Shown: positions 24,130 to 34,741 of the stretch, piece after piece
Numbering within the stretch: position 1 is the stretch's first letter
Layout of the letters: every line of letters begins with the position of its first letter
Assembly: GCA_949300365.1 (NCBI GenBank)
Contig: CASGEC010000006.1
Location: 1-64,000, forward strand
Length of the DNA: 64,000 nt
Direction of reading: 5' to 3'
DNA from: an uncultured Bacillota bacterium
GTDB taxonomy: Bacteria; Bacillota_I; Bacilli_A; RFN20; CAG-288
The notes under the pieces: model-generated
What the model was told of the DNA's origin: nothing
Seen by the model: only the letters and a program-made list of their open reading frames with translations
Database searches by the model: none
Program-made: the position numbers and the translations under genes

Positions 24130-25706
24130 TGTGCCTCCTGGAAATAAAGGACGCAGGACGAGTCGTTGCTCTCCTGGACCGTGAAACCGAACTGGGGAAG
24201 ACTTCCGTCATCGAAGGCGAAATCCTGGAAACGGCCACCGGAAACAAAGAAGCCGTCACCTTCCTGGAAGAGGGAGCGGTTGCCCGCCATCGTCGATGTG
24301 GATTCGAAGTAGGTCTTCTTCTCATCGGCGGAGAGAAGGGAAATCAAGCGGCCACGATAGTAGCTCTTGGCATCCTCGTCGATCGTATCGTCCAGGCTGT
24401 AGGAGCGCGTGTTGGAATAGAGGTAGTAGAAAAGATAGTTCGTCGCGGAATCCTCAAGGGCATCGGAAATAGCATCATAGCAATAGCCATCCCAGCTCAC
24501 GCCCGTTTCCGACATCCTGTCGGCGACCATCTTTCCGATACGGGAGTTGACGTGGTAGACAAGAAGGCCCGGCTCTCCGAACATCTTCAGGTTCTCATAG
24601 CGCGTCGTGGCATCCTGTTCATTGAGGCCATCGGGCGTATAGTATTCCAAGATGAGATACTCATCGAAGGGCGTTCCGTTGTAGTCCACATTGCCATCCT
24701 TGTAAATCGGAAGGATGAGGGCATCTCCGGTTTTGCCGAAGGAATCCAAGGAAATCGTATAGTCATTCTCCTCAAGATAGTCCTTGGTTATGACAGTCGG
24801 GTCAATCCAGCCCAAAACGAACTTGGAATAGGCATCATGATCCCCGATGTTGTAATCCATCATCATCGTTCCGCCGGTCGGGGAGTCCTGGTTTCCATCC
24901 GTTCCGTTGTCATAGGAATAATAGTCATCCAGTCCCAGAAGATGGCCTGTCTCATGGATATAGGTATGGGCATCGCCATTGAGGGCGGAGAAATAGGGTT
25001 TATAGCGCCCTTTCTCCAAGAAATCCACCGAGGCCCAGGAATAGGATGAAGGCACATAGCCACCATAATTCTTCTCTTCCGTCGTCCAAGTCGTGAACGC
25101 CCAATAGAAATCAGATGTCGTGCTATAGCTAGCCGAATAGACAAGCCAGACGGCATCCAGGATTCCATCGCCGTTTTGATCGTAGGGGCTAAAGTCGAAT
25201 CCGGCATCATCAAGCCGCTCCAAGGCCGCGAAGAGGATCTTCTGGACATAGGTATTGTCCTTGTCGTAGCCCTTCTGGGCATCCTGGGTCGTGATATCGA
25301 AATGGACGGGATCGGTCACGTCGCCGACGATATGAAGCTTATTGTAGCTTGCCTTTTCGTAATAGGAAGCGACCGATTCCCAGCCCGTGTCCTCACTTTC
25401 CCCAAAGAAGGAATTGTCGATCCTTTCCAGTTCCATCTCCGAGAACGGGTCGTTTGAAAACTCGATTGGGATGACAAGGATCGCGCTTGTCCCCTGAGAA
25501 GGCATGAAGACCTGGCCGTTCCAATAGCCGAGATTGGTAAGGTTCAGGTTTTTCTTGTCATAGCCTTTGGGATAGGAAGAAGGTTCCTTGTAGACGGCGA
25601 GGTTATCGTTTTCACTGCTGTGCCTATCCGGATGCAAGAAAAGACAGGATGTCAAAGAGGGCACAAGGGCGAAGACGACGAGGGCTATTTTCTTGCTTTT
25701 CTTCAA
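24126..25706 (-). CDS. Secreted M6-like zinc metalloprotease lipoprotein
   Basis: A 526-residue protein. Lipoprotein signal with lipobox LTSC and Cys21, so it is anchored outside the cell. The zinc site is HETGHLLGLD (His251, Glu252, His255, with Asp260 as likely third ligand), followed by a Met-turn-like GGTMMMDYNIGDHDAYSKF typical of immune inhibitor A-like M6 peptidases. A Ca-binding-like DQNGDGILDAVWL (176-188) and a C-terminal beta-rich region complete it. It probably degrades extracellular proteins. Encoding it inside an operon of cytoplasmic proteins is odd. It overlaps the next gene by 4 nt and begins 14 nt after the previous one. Confidence 0.85.
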   Translation of the reverse strand: MKKSKKIALVVFALVPSLTSCLFLHPDRHSSENDNLAVYKEPSSYPKGYDKKNLNLTNLGYWNGQVFMPSQGTSAILVIPIEFSNDPFSEMELERIDNSFFGESEDTGWESVASYYEKASYNKLHIVGDVTDPVHFDITTQDAQKGYDKDNTYVQKILFAALERLDDAGFDFSPYDQNGDGILDAVWLVYSASYSTTSDFYWAFTTWTTEEKNYGGYVPSSYSWASVDFLEKGRYKPYFSALNGDAHTYIHETGHLLGLDDYYSYDNGTDGNQDSPTGGTMMMDYNIGDHDAYSKFVLGWIDPTVITKDYLEENDYTISLDSFGKTGDALILPIYKDGNVDYNGTPFDEYLILEYYTPDGLNEQDATTRYENLKMFGEPGLLVYHVNSRIGKMVADRMSETGVSWDGYCYDAISDALEDSATNYLFYYLYSNTRSYSLDDTIDEDAKSYYRGRLISLLSADEKKTYFESTSTMAGNRSLFQEGDGFFVSGGRFQDFAFDDGSLPQFGFTVQESNDSSCVLYFQEAQ

Positions 25707-25720
25707 TTCGCTTTCCTCCT

Positions 25721-26440
25721 TCAGTCGCCGTAATCCGAACCGCGGCTCTTGTCCTCGACAAGGACCCTGGCCTGGTCTGCGACATCAATGGCCGTCAGAT
25801 AGATGGCGTGGTCGGTCTCGACGAGCGGATTGTCCTCCTGCCCGATGAAGACGACCTTCCTGTTCTTGTGGACAATCTCGTCCATCTTGTCGAGGATGGA
25901 TTGATAGCTCTCGGGGCGCAGCATCTTGTATCCCTGCAGATAGGTATAGAACTGGGGTTCGACATAGAAGATCGATCCGTCCTTGTTCCGATAGCAGGTC
26001 GCAAAGCGATTCCTCAGGTCGATAAGGACTTCCCTATCCTGCCATTCTTCATATCTTTTCATGTTCTTTTCCTCCTCATGGCGATAACAGTCGATAGCAC
26101 AGCCAATCGTCTCTCCGATCCAGTTGAAGTCGGCCTTGAGGGATTTCATCCGGACTTCTTCCATGGCAAGGCGACAGGTTTGGGCCATTTCCGTCAATGT
26201 TTCCATGATAGCACAAACGTCCAAGGAACCCTGAAGGAAGAAGGCCTCTATCCTCTCTCGGGCTTTTGGGATTTCGGCAATCCTTCTTGGACAATCCAGT
26301 TCTTCGGAGAAGGGTCTTTTCCCGCAGGCCTTGCGCACCATCAGCTTCTCAAGCATGGCCAAGGCAGGAAGGGTAGCCAGAAGGACTCTCTCGGAATCCA
26401 GCCATTTTTTCCGTACAAGATTTCCGTAGATATCCATCAT
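25721..26440 (-). CDS. Uncharacterised cytoplasmic protein of the sirtuin operon
   Basis: A 239-residue protein with no signal peptide. The N-terminal half (to about 125) is predicted mostly helical (ARERIEAFFL, METLTEMAQTCRLAMEEVRM). The C-terminal half is mixed and ends with a segment in which KVVFIGQEDNPLVETDHAIY is prominent, followed by an acidic tail. No family is recognised. ATG 26440 is preferred because GGAGGTGGCGAT precedes it; it overlaps the stop of the 116-residue gene. Position in the operon suggests it works with the preceding small helical protein. Confidence 0.7.
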   Translation of the reverse strand: MMDIYGNLVRKKWLDSERVLLATLPALAMLEKLMVRKACGKRPFSEELDCPRRIAEIPKARERIEAFFLQGSLDVCAIMETLTEMAQTCRLAMEEVRMKSLKADFNWIGETIGCAIDCYRHEEEKNMKRYEEWQDREVLIDLRNRFATCYRNKDGSIFYVEPQFYTYLQGYKMLRPESYQSILDKMDEIVHKNRKVVFIGQEDNPLVETDHAIYLTAIDVADQARVLVEDKSRGSDYGD

Positions 26441-26787
26441 ATCGCCACCTCCAACGTTTGCGCAAGGGATTCCAGGAAGAGCCTGTCGGTGTGGATTTTG
26501 GCTTTCAGGAAGGAAGAAAGCTTCTTTTCCTCCAGGGATTTGAGCCATGCGATGATCTTCTGATACCCATCCCTTGTCCTTTCAAGGATAGTGGAAGCAT
26601 CCTCTATCTCGCCCCTGCTAGCCTTGAAGGCAAGACAATCAAGCCGGGCAAGGCTCTTTATTTCCGCTTCCATCCTCTTTGCCTTTTCCTCCTCTTCCAA
26701 GGTGCAGAAAGCAAGAAGAGAGGCAAAGCAGGCACTGCCGCAGAAGCTATCGCTGTCCTTGGAAGAAAGTTCCTCGAGGATCGTCAT
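26437..26787 (-). CDS. Small all-helical protein of the sirtuin operon
   Basis: A 116-residue, Glu/Lys-rich, almost certainly all-alpha protein. The start ILEELSSKDSDSFCGSACFA followed by EKAKRMEAEIKSLARLDCLA faintly recalls the cyclodeaminase/cyclohydrolase helical fold (FTCD C-terminal family), but the usual glycine-rich start is not conserved, so this is only a suggestion. It overlaps the sirtuin stop and the next start by 4 nt each, so it is translationally coupled on both sides. Confidence 0.65.
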   Translation of the reverse strand: MTILEELSSKDSDSFCGSACFASLLAFCTLEEEEKAKRMEAEIKSLARLDCLAFKASRGEIEDASTILERTRDGYQKIIAWLKSLEEKKLSSFLKAKIHTDRLFLESLAQTLEVAI

Positions 26788-27521
26788 GCCTTCATGCCTC
26801 CAAAGAGGACCCCTGCCTTGTGGTGGATGACAAGGCTTGCCCTGTCGTAAGTGCTCTTGGGATCCGAGTTGATGTAGACGATATCCTTTTTATTGTAGAG
26901 CTTGAGGAGCGTCGCTGCCGGATAGACCTGAAGGGAGGTGCCACAGATGATAAGGAGGTCGGCATCCAGGAGCGCTTTTGCCGTGAAGACGACGGATCTA
27001 TCGTCGATCTGTTCGCCATAGAGGACGACATCCGGCTTGATGATGCCACCGCAATACGGACAATGGGGGACGATGTCCGGCGCATTCTTGACAAACCCCG
27101 CGTCAAAGAAGTGATAGCAGGACAAACAGTGGTTCCGGTGGATGGAGCCATGCAATTCGAGGACGTTCTTGCTTCCGGCCATCTGATGGAGACCGTCGAT
27201 GTTCTGCGTCACGATGGCCTTGAGCTTTCCCTTCTTTTCCAGTTCGGCCAAGTAGTAGTGGCAGGGATTGGGCTTCTTGTCCAGGACGAGCATCTTGTCT
27301 CGATAGAAGCGATAGAACTCCGCCGGATACTTTTCGAAGAAGGCGTGGGAAAGGATGATCTCGGGATCGTAGAGGTACTTCTGGTGGTAGAGTCCGTCCT
27401 TGCTCCTGAAATCGGGAATGCCGGATTCGGTCGATACGCCGGCGCCGCCGAAGAAGACGATATTGCTGCTCTTGTCGATGAGACGCTCTAAGGCGTCCCG
27501 GTCCTGTTGAATTGTGGCCAT
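26784..27521 (-). CDS. Sir2-family NAD-dependent protein deacylase
   Basis: A 245-residue sirtuin. NAD-binding GGAGVSTESGIPDFRS, TQNIDGLHQMAG with catalytic His in ELHGSIHR, structural zinc pairs CLSC and CPYC, and late signatures ICGTSLQVYPA and VYINSDP are all intact. It removes acyl groups from lysines using NAD+, releasing nicotinamide. The canonical zinc-ribbon form points to a deacylase rather than the zinc-less NADase Sir2 domains of phage defence. It is the first gene of a six-gene operon whose other members have no obvious link to deacetylation. GGAGGGAGG lies upstream of ATG 27521. Confidence 0.92.
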   Translation of the reverse strand: MATIQQDRDALERLIDKSSNIVFFGGAGVSTESGIPDFRSKDGLYHQKYLYDPEIILSHAFFEKYPAEFYRFYRDKMLVLDKKPNPCHYYLAELEKKGKLKAIVTQNIDGLHQMAGSKNVLELHGSIHRNHCLSCYHFFDAGFVKNAPDIVPHCPYCGGIIKPDVVLYGEQIDDRSVVFTAKALLDADLLIICGTSLQVYPAATLLKLYNKKDIVYINSDPKSTYDRASLVIHHKAGVLFGGMKA

Positions 27522-27580
27522 GTTTTTTTCCTCCCTCTAGTTTTAATGCATACTATGTCCATTCGGCAATCTAAAAGAGG

Positions 27581-27600
27581 TTTTGAAAATATTTTCAAAA
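27581..27600. promoter_or_regulatory. Perfect 20-bp palindrome upstream of the sirtuin operon
   Basis: TTTTGAAAATATTTTCAAAA is its own reverse complement and lies 60-80 bp before the sirtuin start. A TTGCCG element and AT-rich -10-like sequence follow toward the gene. A repressor or activator operator is the simplest reading; the regulator is not known. Confidence 0.55.
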
Positions 27601-27679
27601 ATTCCGGAAGTCCATCTGTTTTCTGGGGATGTGCATTTTTGGGCGTTTTTTCGTTGGTTTTCCTGTTTTTTGGCTATTT

Positions 27680-27712
27680 TTTATAAAAATCCCCGCCTTT
27701 TCAAGCGGGGAT
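27680..27712 (-). terminator. Terminator of pyruvate:ferredoxin oxidoreductase
   Basis: On the minus strand ATCCCCGC and GCGGGGAT pair around a TTGAAAAG loop (27689-27712), followed by TTTTATAAAAAAT. It lies 25 nt after the stop. Confidence 0.85.
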
Positions 27713-27737
27713 CCAAACATTTTCGGAGGGGTCGGTT

Positions 27738-31349
<3,612 letters not shown>

Positions 31350-31385
31350 ACACATCCTCCAATGTTTGTGTTGTTAAAGCAATTT

Positions 31386-31391
31386 ATTATA
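31386..31391 (-). promoter_or_regulatory. nifJ promoter -10 box
   Basis: TATAAT on the minus strand, about 37 nt before the nifJ start and upstream of its GGAGG site. The matching -35 is weak. Confidence 0.5.
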
Positions 31392-31419
31392 GAACAAAGA
31401 AAAAGAAGCAAGGTATAGA

Positions 31420-31438
31420 AAAAGGGGCAGAAAGCCCC
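31420..31438 (-). terminator. Hairpin upstream of the nifJ promoter
   Basis: GGGGC and GCCCC pair around TTTCT on the minus strand and are followed by TTTTTC. It sits upstream of the nifJ -10, so it would stop read-through from the right or insulate the promoter; no minus-strand gene is seen beyond it. Confidence 0.5.
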
Positions 31439-31809
31439 TATTTTGGTTAATATCAGTTAACTTTGTTCTTTTTCCACGAACAAAAGCAGTCCTCTCTCGA
31501 TCACGATTCTTCGTCAGGGTGTTGCGTCTATCATAAATTCCAACATAAATTCCAAATGCACGGACGTCCCTGATGGCCGGCGATACCGAAGATGCGCCAA
31601 ACCTCATCCATTATATCTTCCAAATAGTTCGAAAATCTATGTAAGTGCTTTCATTTTTTCTGTTTTTTGCTTATGGATAAGGAATATTCCATTTGTAAAG
31701 GCTTCCACTTTTTGTTCAATCTTTTCAAAAAAGGAAACGAAAGAAAGGAAGATAAATTCCTTCTTTATCCGCCTTTGCCTTGGAAAGCAAGAAAAACATT
31801 GCAATCATA

Positions 31810-31845
31810 ATATGAAAGTTCTATCATATGAGCGTAAATTCATAT
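31810..31845. promoter_or_regulatory. Two overlapping ArsR/SmtB-type operators
   Basis: ATATGA-N8-TCATAT occurs twice, at 31810-31829 and 31826-31845, sharing four bases. This is the core of the inverted repeats bound by CzrA/CadC/ZiaR-type metal sensors. It lies between the probable -10 region (CATAAT, 31806-31811) and the ribosome site of the metal ATPase gene, where bound repressor would block transcription; the ArsR protein encoded at 34376-34011 is the likely ligand. Confidence 0.7.
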
Positions 31846-31859
31846 GTAAGGAGGCTCCT

Positions 31860-33857
31860 ATGGACTGCCATTGCCATGACCATGATCATTGCAAAAACAA
31901 TACCGAGCGTGACGAAAAAAAGGAACGGATCCAGAGCATCGCCTTTCTTGTCGGGGGTGCTCTTCTTCTCCTAGTCGCTTTCCTTCTTTCCCATTTTGAT
32001 GCTTCTTCCTTCAAGGAAATGGCCTGGGAGAACTTCTCCAATCCCGCCTTCTATACCTCTTTGACTTTCTTTTCCTTTCTTATCTATACCATCGACTACC
32101 TTGTCCTTTCCTACACCCTCGTCAGCAAGATGATCGAGGAAATACGGGAAAGGAACTACATCAACGAATTTACTTTGATGTTGGTGGCTACGATCGGTGC
32201 TTTTGCAATCTGCGAATTCCCCGAGGCGATCCTTGTGGTCCTCTTTGGAATCCTCGGCGAACTGCTGGAGGATTTTGCAACCGAGAAGTCCACCCGTTCC
32301 ATCAAGGGCCTTATCAATGACATGCCTCTCTATGCCCATCTTGTAAAGGATGACGCGATCCTTGATTGCGACCCCAAGGAAATCCCGATCGGTTCCGTCC
32401 TTGAAATCCGCCCCGGGGAAAAGGTCGCCATCGACGGTGTTGTCCTTCAGGGGCAGTCGAGCATGGACCTTTCCTCCCTCAACGGCGAATCCCTTCCAAG
32501 GGATGTCAAGGAAGGCGAGGCCGTCTACTCCGGTTCCATCAACCTCTCTTCGGCAATACGGATCCAAACGACGAAGGCCTATTTCGATTCCACCCTTTCC
32601 AAGATCATGGCCCTTGTCGAATCCGAGCAGGAAAAGAAGGCAAAAAGCGAGAAGTTCATCACCCGCTTCAGCAAATTCTATACGCCCGTCGTCGTCCTTG
32701 TTTCCATCATCGTCTTCCTAGTAGGCTATGGCCTTGCTGGCTTTAATTGGCAAGGAGAAAACGGCGGGGAGGAATGGCTCTACCGATCCCTCTCTATTCT
32801 TCTAGTCTCCTGCCCTTGTGCCCTTGTCATCTCCGTCCCTATCTCCTTCTTTTCCGGAATCGGTGTCGCAAGTCGATTCGGCGTTCTCATCAAAGGCTCT
32901 TTGCCTCTTGAGAATCTTTCCAAGAGCAAGGTCTTTTTCTTCGATAAGACAGGAACCCTCACAAATGGCAACTTCGTTCTCAAGAACAAGGTTTCCGAAT
33001 CCTTCTTGACCATTGCTGCCTCTTTGGAAAGCAAGTCGACCCATCCTCTTGGAAAGGCGATCGTCAAGGCGAGTGACACGCCTGTTCTTCCCGTCGAGAA
33101 CTTCCTCAACGTCCCCGGAAACGGCATCATGGGAGACATCGAGGGGAAGACCTATCTCATCGGAAACAGGAAGTTCCTATTGGCTAACGGCGTCGCGGAC
33201 TTTGCCGAAGAGAAGACGCCCTACAAGGTACTTTACCTCGGGGAAAAGAATGGCCCTCTTCTTTCTTCCTTCATCGTCGTCGACCAGGTCAAGAAGGATG
33301 CCAAGGATGCCATTTCCTATCTCAAGGAGCAGAAAGTGAAACGGACGATGATGCTCTCCGGGGATGATGAGAATATCGCCAGAGCCGTCAAGGACGAGAT
33401 CGGTCTGGATGATTGCCACGGGGTGCTTCTTCCCGAACAAAAACTCAGCCATATCAAGGAAACGATGCAGAAGGAGACGGTCGCCTATGTCGGCGATGGC
33501 ATCAACGATTCCCCGAGTCTTCTTGCAAGCAGTGTCGGTATTGCCATGGGTGCCCTGGGAAGCGATGCTGCCATCGAGGCGAGCGATATCGTCGTCATGG
33601 ATGATGACCTGCGCAAGGTTGCCGAAGGAAGGCGTTTGGCAAGAAGGACGATGCTCAACGTCATCGTCGGTGTCAGCTTCGCTATCGGCGTGAAGGTTCT
33701 GGTGATGATCCTTGTGGCTTTGGGATTCTGTGGTGACTTTGCCATGGTCCTTGGAACATTCTCGGATACCGGCATCATGGCTATCTGCGTCCTCCATGCC
33801 ATGTCCCTTATGCTCTATCGGCCAAAATACATTCCTGCCCCGAAGAAGGCAAAATAA
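31860..33857 (+). CDS. Zn/Cd/Pb-type P1B ATPase (metal exporter)
   Basis: A 665-residue P1B ATPase. The N-terminus is a short Cys/His metal-binding tail (MDCHCHDHDHCK) instead of a ferredoxin-like HMA domain. The membrane site is CPC (Cys318-Pro-Cys320, SCPCALVISVP), the phosphorylation motif DKTGTLT has Asp362, and GDGINDSPSLLAS is the hinge. CPC with the His-rich tail fits CadA/ZntA-type export of Zn2+, Cd2+ or Pb2+ from the cytosol. Start 31860 has AAGGAGG upstream. Expression should be induced by metal through the operators at 31810-31845. Confidence 0.9.
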   Translation: MDCHCHDHDHCKNNTERDEKKERIQSIAFLVGGALLLLVAFLLSHFDASSFKEMAWENFSNPAFYTSLTFFSFLIYTIDYLVLSYTLVSKMIEEIRERNYINEFTLMLVATIGAFAICEFPEAILVVLFGILGELLEDFATEKSTRSIKGLINDMPLYAHLVKDDAILDCDPKEIPIGSVLEIRPGEKVAIDGVVLQGQSSMDLSSLNGESLPRDVKEGEAVYSGSINLSSAIRIQTTKAYFDSTLSKIMALVESEQEKKAKSEKFITRFSKFYTPVVVLVSIIVFLVGYGLAGFNWQGENGGEEWLYRSLSILLVSCPCALVISVPISFFSGIGVASRFGVLIKGSLPLENLSKSKVFFFDKTGTLTNGNFVLKNKVSESFLTIAASLESKSTHPLGKAIVKASDTPVLPVENFLNVPGNGIMGDIEGKTYLIGNRKFLLANGVADFAEEKTPYKVLYLGEKNGPLLSSFIVVDQVKKDAKDAISYLKEQKVKRTMMLSGDDENIARAVKDEIGLDDCHGVLLPEQKLSHIKETMQKETVAYVGDGINDSPSLLASSVGIAMGALGSDAAIEASDIVVMDDDLRKVAEGRRLARRTMLNVIVGVSFAIGVKVLVMILVALGFCGDFAMVLGTFSDTGIMAICVLHAMSLMLYRPKYIPAPKKAK

Positions 33858-33889
33858 CAGGGTCTTCTTACCCATTTCTTTCCTGAATG

Positions 33890-33931
33890 AAAAAGGTGAT
33901 TGCCATAGTTTCCGGAATCACCTTTTTATTT
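33890..33931. terminator. Bidirectional terminator
   Basis: AAAAAGGTGATT (33890-33901) and AATCACCTTTTT (33916-33927) form a perfect 12-bp stem with A-runs and T-runs on both sides, between the convergent metal ATPase and ArsR genes. Confidence 0.85.
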
Positions 33932-34010
33932 TCATTATTTACGTTATTGTCGTCTCTTTATTCAGAAACAATCTCGCGTTTTCTTACTGGCTTTTTTGTT
34001 CTTTTTGGAA

Positions 34011-34376
34011 TCAATAGCCTTTCTTTTTCCTTTCGTCGTAGAGTTTCTCGTCCTTCTCGGAAGAATGCTCGAGTCCGGTGCGGAACAAGTCCTTGATGTG
34101 GTTGTCCGTCAGCGTATAGAGAACCTGTTTTCCGGAGCGATAGTAGGTGACGACGTCATGCTTTCGCAGGACCTGCAATTGATGCGACACCCGGCTTTGG
34201 GAGAGGGAGAGGATCTCGGCGATATCATTGACGCACAGCTCGTTTTCCAGAAGAAGGGAGACAATGGAAAGCCTTGTCGAATCCGCGAATATGGAATAGA
34301 AGGAGGCGAGGGTGTCGATGGATTCCGCAGAGAGGAGCCTTTTCTGGATGTCTTCGATCTTTTTGTCTTTTTCCAT
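34011..34376 (-). CDS. ArsR/SmtB-family metal-responsive repressor
   Basis: A 121-residue ArsR-family winged-helix protein. FADSTRLSIVSLLLENELCVNDIAE... leads into the recognition helix SQSRVSHQLQVLRKHDVV and wing YYRSGKQVLYTL. The conserved ELCVNDI cysteine of ArsR/CadC-like sites is present, and a C-terminal Glu/His/Asp-rich tail could add ligands. It is convergent with the metal ATPase, whose double operator it probably binds. ATG 34376 is preferred over 34385 because a TATAAT (34384-34389) ends 7 nt before it, implying a leaderless mRNA. Confidence 0.88.
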   Translation of the reverse strand: MEKDKKIEDIQKRLLSAESIDTLASFYSIFADSTRLSIVSLLLENELCVNDIAEILSLSQSRVSHQLQVLRKHDVVTYYRSGKQVLYTLTDNHIKDLFRTGLEHSSEKDEKLYDERKKKGY

Positions 34377-34383
34377 GTTTTCC

Positions 34384-34389
34384 ATTATA
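34384..34389 (-). promoter_or_regulatory. Leaderless-type -10 box of the ArsR gene
   Basis: TATAAT on the minus strand, exactly seven nt before ATG 34376 and overlapping the alternative upstream ATG. No ribosome site is present in the gap. The -35 element is weak. Confidence 0.5.
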
Positions 34390-34476
34390 AGCCCGCTTGG
34401 TTCCTTGCGACACTATTTTCCTCCTGGGAAGGGGTAAATACATAAGGGGATTCTAGCTTTTATATATATAAATATA

Positions 34477-34500
34477 TATAATGTATTTTGTTTGATACAT
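34477..34500 (+). promoter_or_regulatory. Promoter and inverted repeat of the yaaA-recF-gyrBA operon
   Basis: A run of alternating A/T ends in TATAAT (34477-34482), followed by ATGTAT-N8-ATACAT (34481-34500), an inverted repeat that would cover the transcription start. The ribosome site AAGGAG and ATG 34520 follow. Supercoiling-sensitive or repressor control is possible. Confidence 0.5.
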
Positions 34501-34519
34501 TTGTGGAAGGAGAACCCCT

Positions 34520-34741
34520 ATGGATTCCAAGAGCCATACGATTCCGATAAAGGGCGACTATATCACCCTGGGTCAGTTCCTCAAGAAGGTCGACCTCATC
34601 CAAACGGGTGGTCAGGAGCGGGCGTTTCTTGCCATGCATGCCATCCTGGTAAACGATGAAAAGGAAATCCGGCGCGGGAGGAAGCTTCGCCCCGGGGACA
34701 AGGTATCCATCGACGGTTCGCTTTACGAAATATGTTCGTAA
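34520..34741 (+). CDS. yaaA: S4-domain protein YaaA
   Basis: A 73-residue RNA-binding S4 domain (YITLGQFLKKVDLIQTGG, then RGRKLRPGDKVSI). It matches the small S4 protein encoded between dnaN and recF in Bacilli; some members help ribosome assembly. GGAAGGAG precedes the ATG, and the last 10 nt overlap recF. Unlike the usual order, dnaA and dnaN do not precede it here. Confidence 0.9.
   Translation: MDSKSHTIPIKGDYITLGQFLKKVDLIQTGGQERAFLAMHAILVNDEKEIRRGRKLRPGDKVSIDGSLYEICS

Larger units (their letters stand above)
31350..31859. other. Divergent intergenic region between nifJ and the metal ATPase
   Basis: No gene is supported. It holds the nifJ -10 box (31386-31391, minus), a GC hairpin (31424-31438), an inverted repeat GTTAATATCAGTTAAC (about 31446-31461), an exact tandem duplication of CATAAATTCCAA (31532-31543 and 31544-31555), and the ArsR-type operators at 31810-31845. 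The remainder is AT-rich. Confidence 0.55.

Noticed and set aside
26784-27521. Reading the sirtuin as a phage-defence NADase (Thoeris- or DSR-like)
   Set aside because: The protein has the four structural zinc cysteines and the compact length of deacylase sirtuins; defence Sir2 domains are usually zinc-less and fused to, or paired with, other effector domains not seen here.
31446-31461. Rex-type redox operator before nifJ (GTTAATATCAGTTAAC)
   Set aside because: The spacer between the TTAA halves is six bases rather than the four of Rex sites, and it lies upstream of a hairpin and well away from the -10.
33887-34096. Small hydrophobic open frame beginning MKKVIAIVSG
   Set aside because: Its first codons are the left arm of the perfect terminator stem (33890-33927), it has no ribosome site and it runs antisense into the ArsR gene.
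34440-34520. Replication origin next to yaaA-recF-gyrB-gyrA
   Set aside because: The region is AT-rich, but no cluster of TTATCCACA-type DnaA boxes is visible and dnaA/dnaN are absent.
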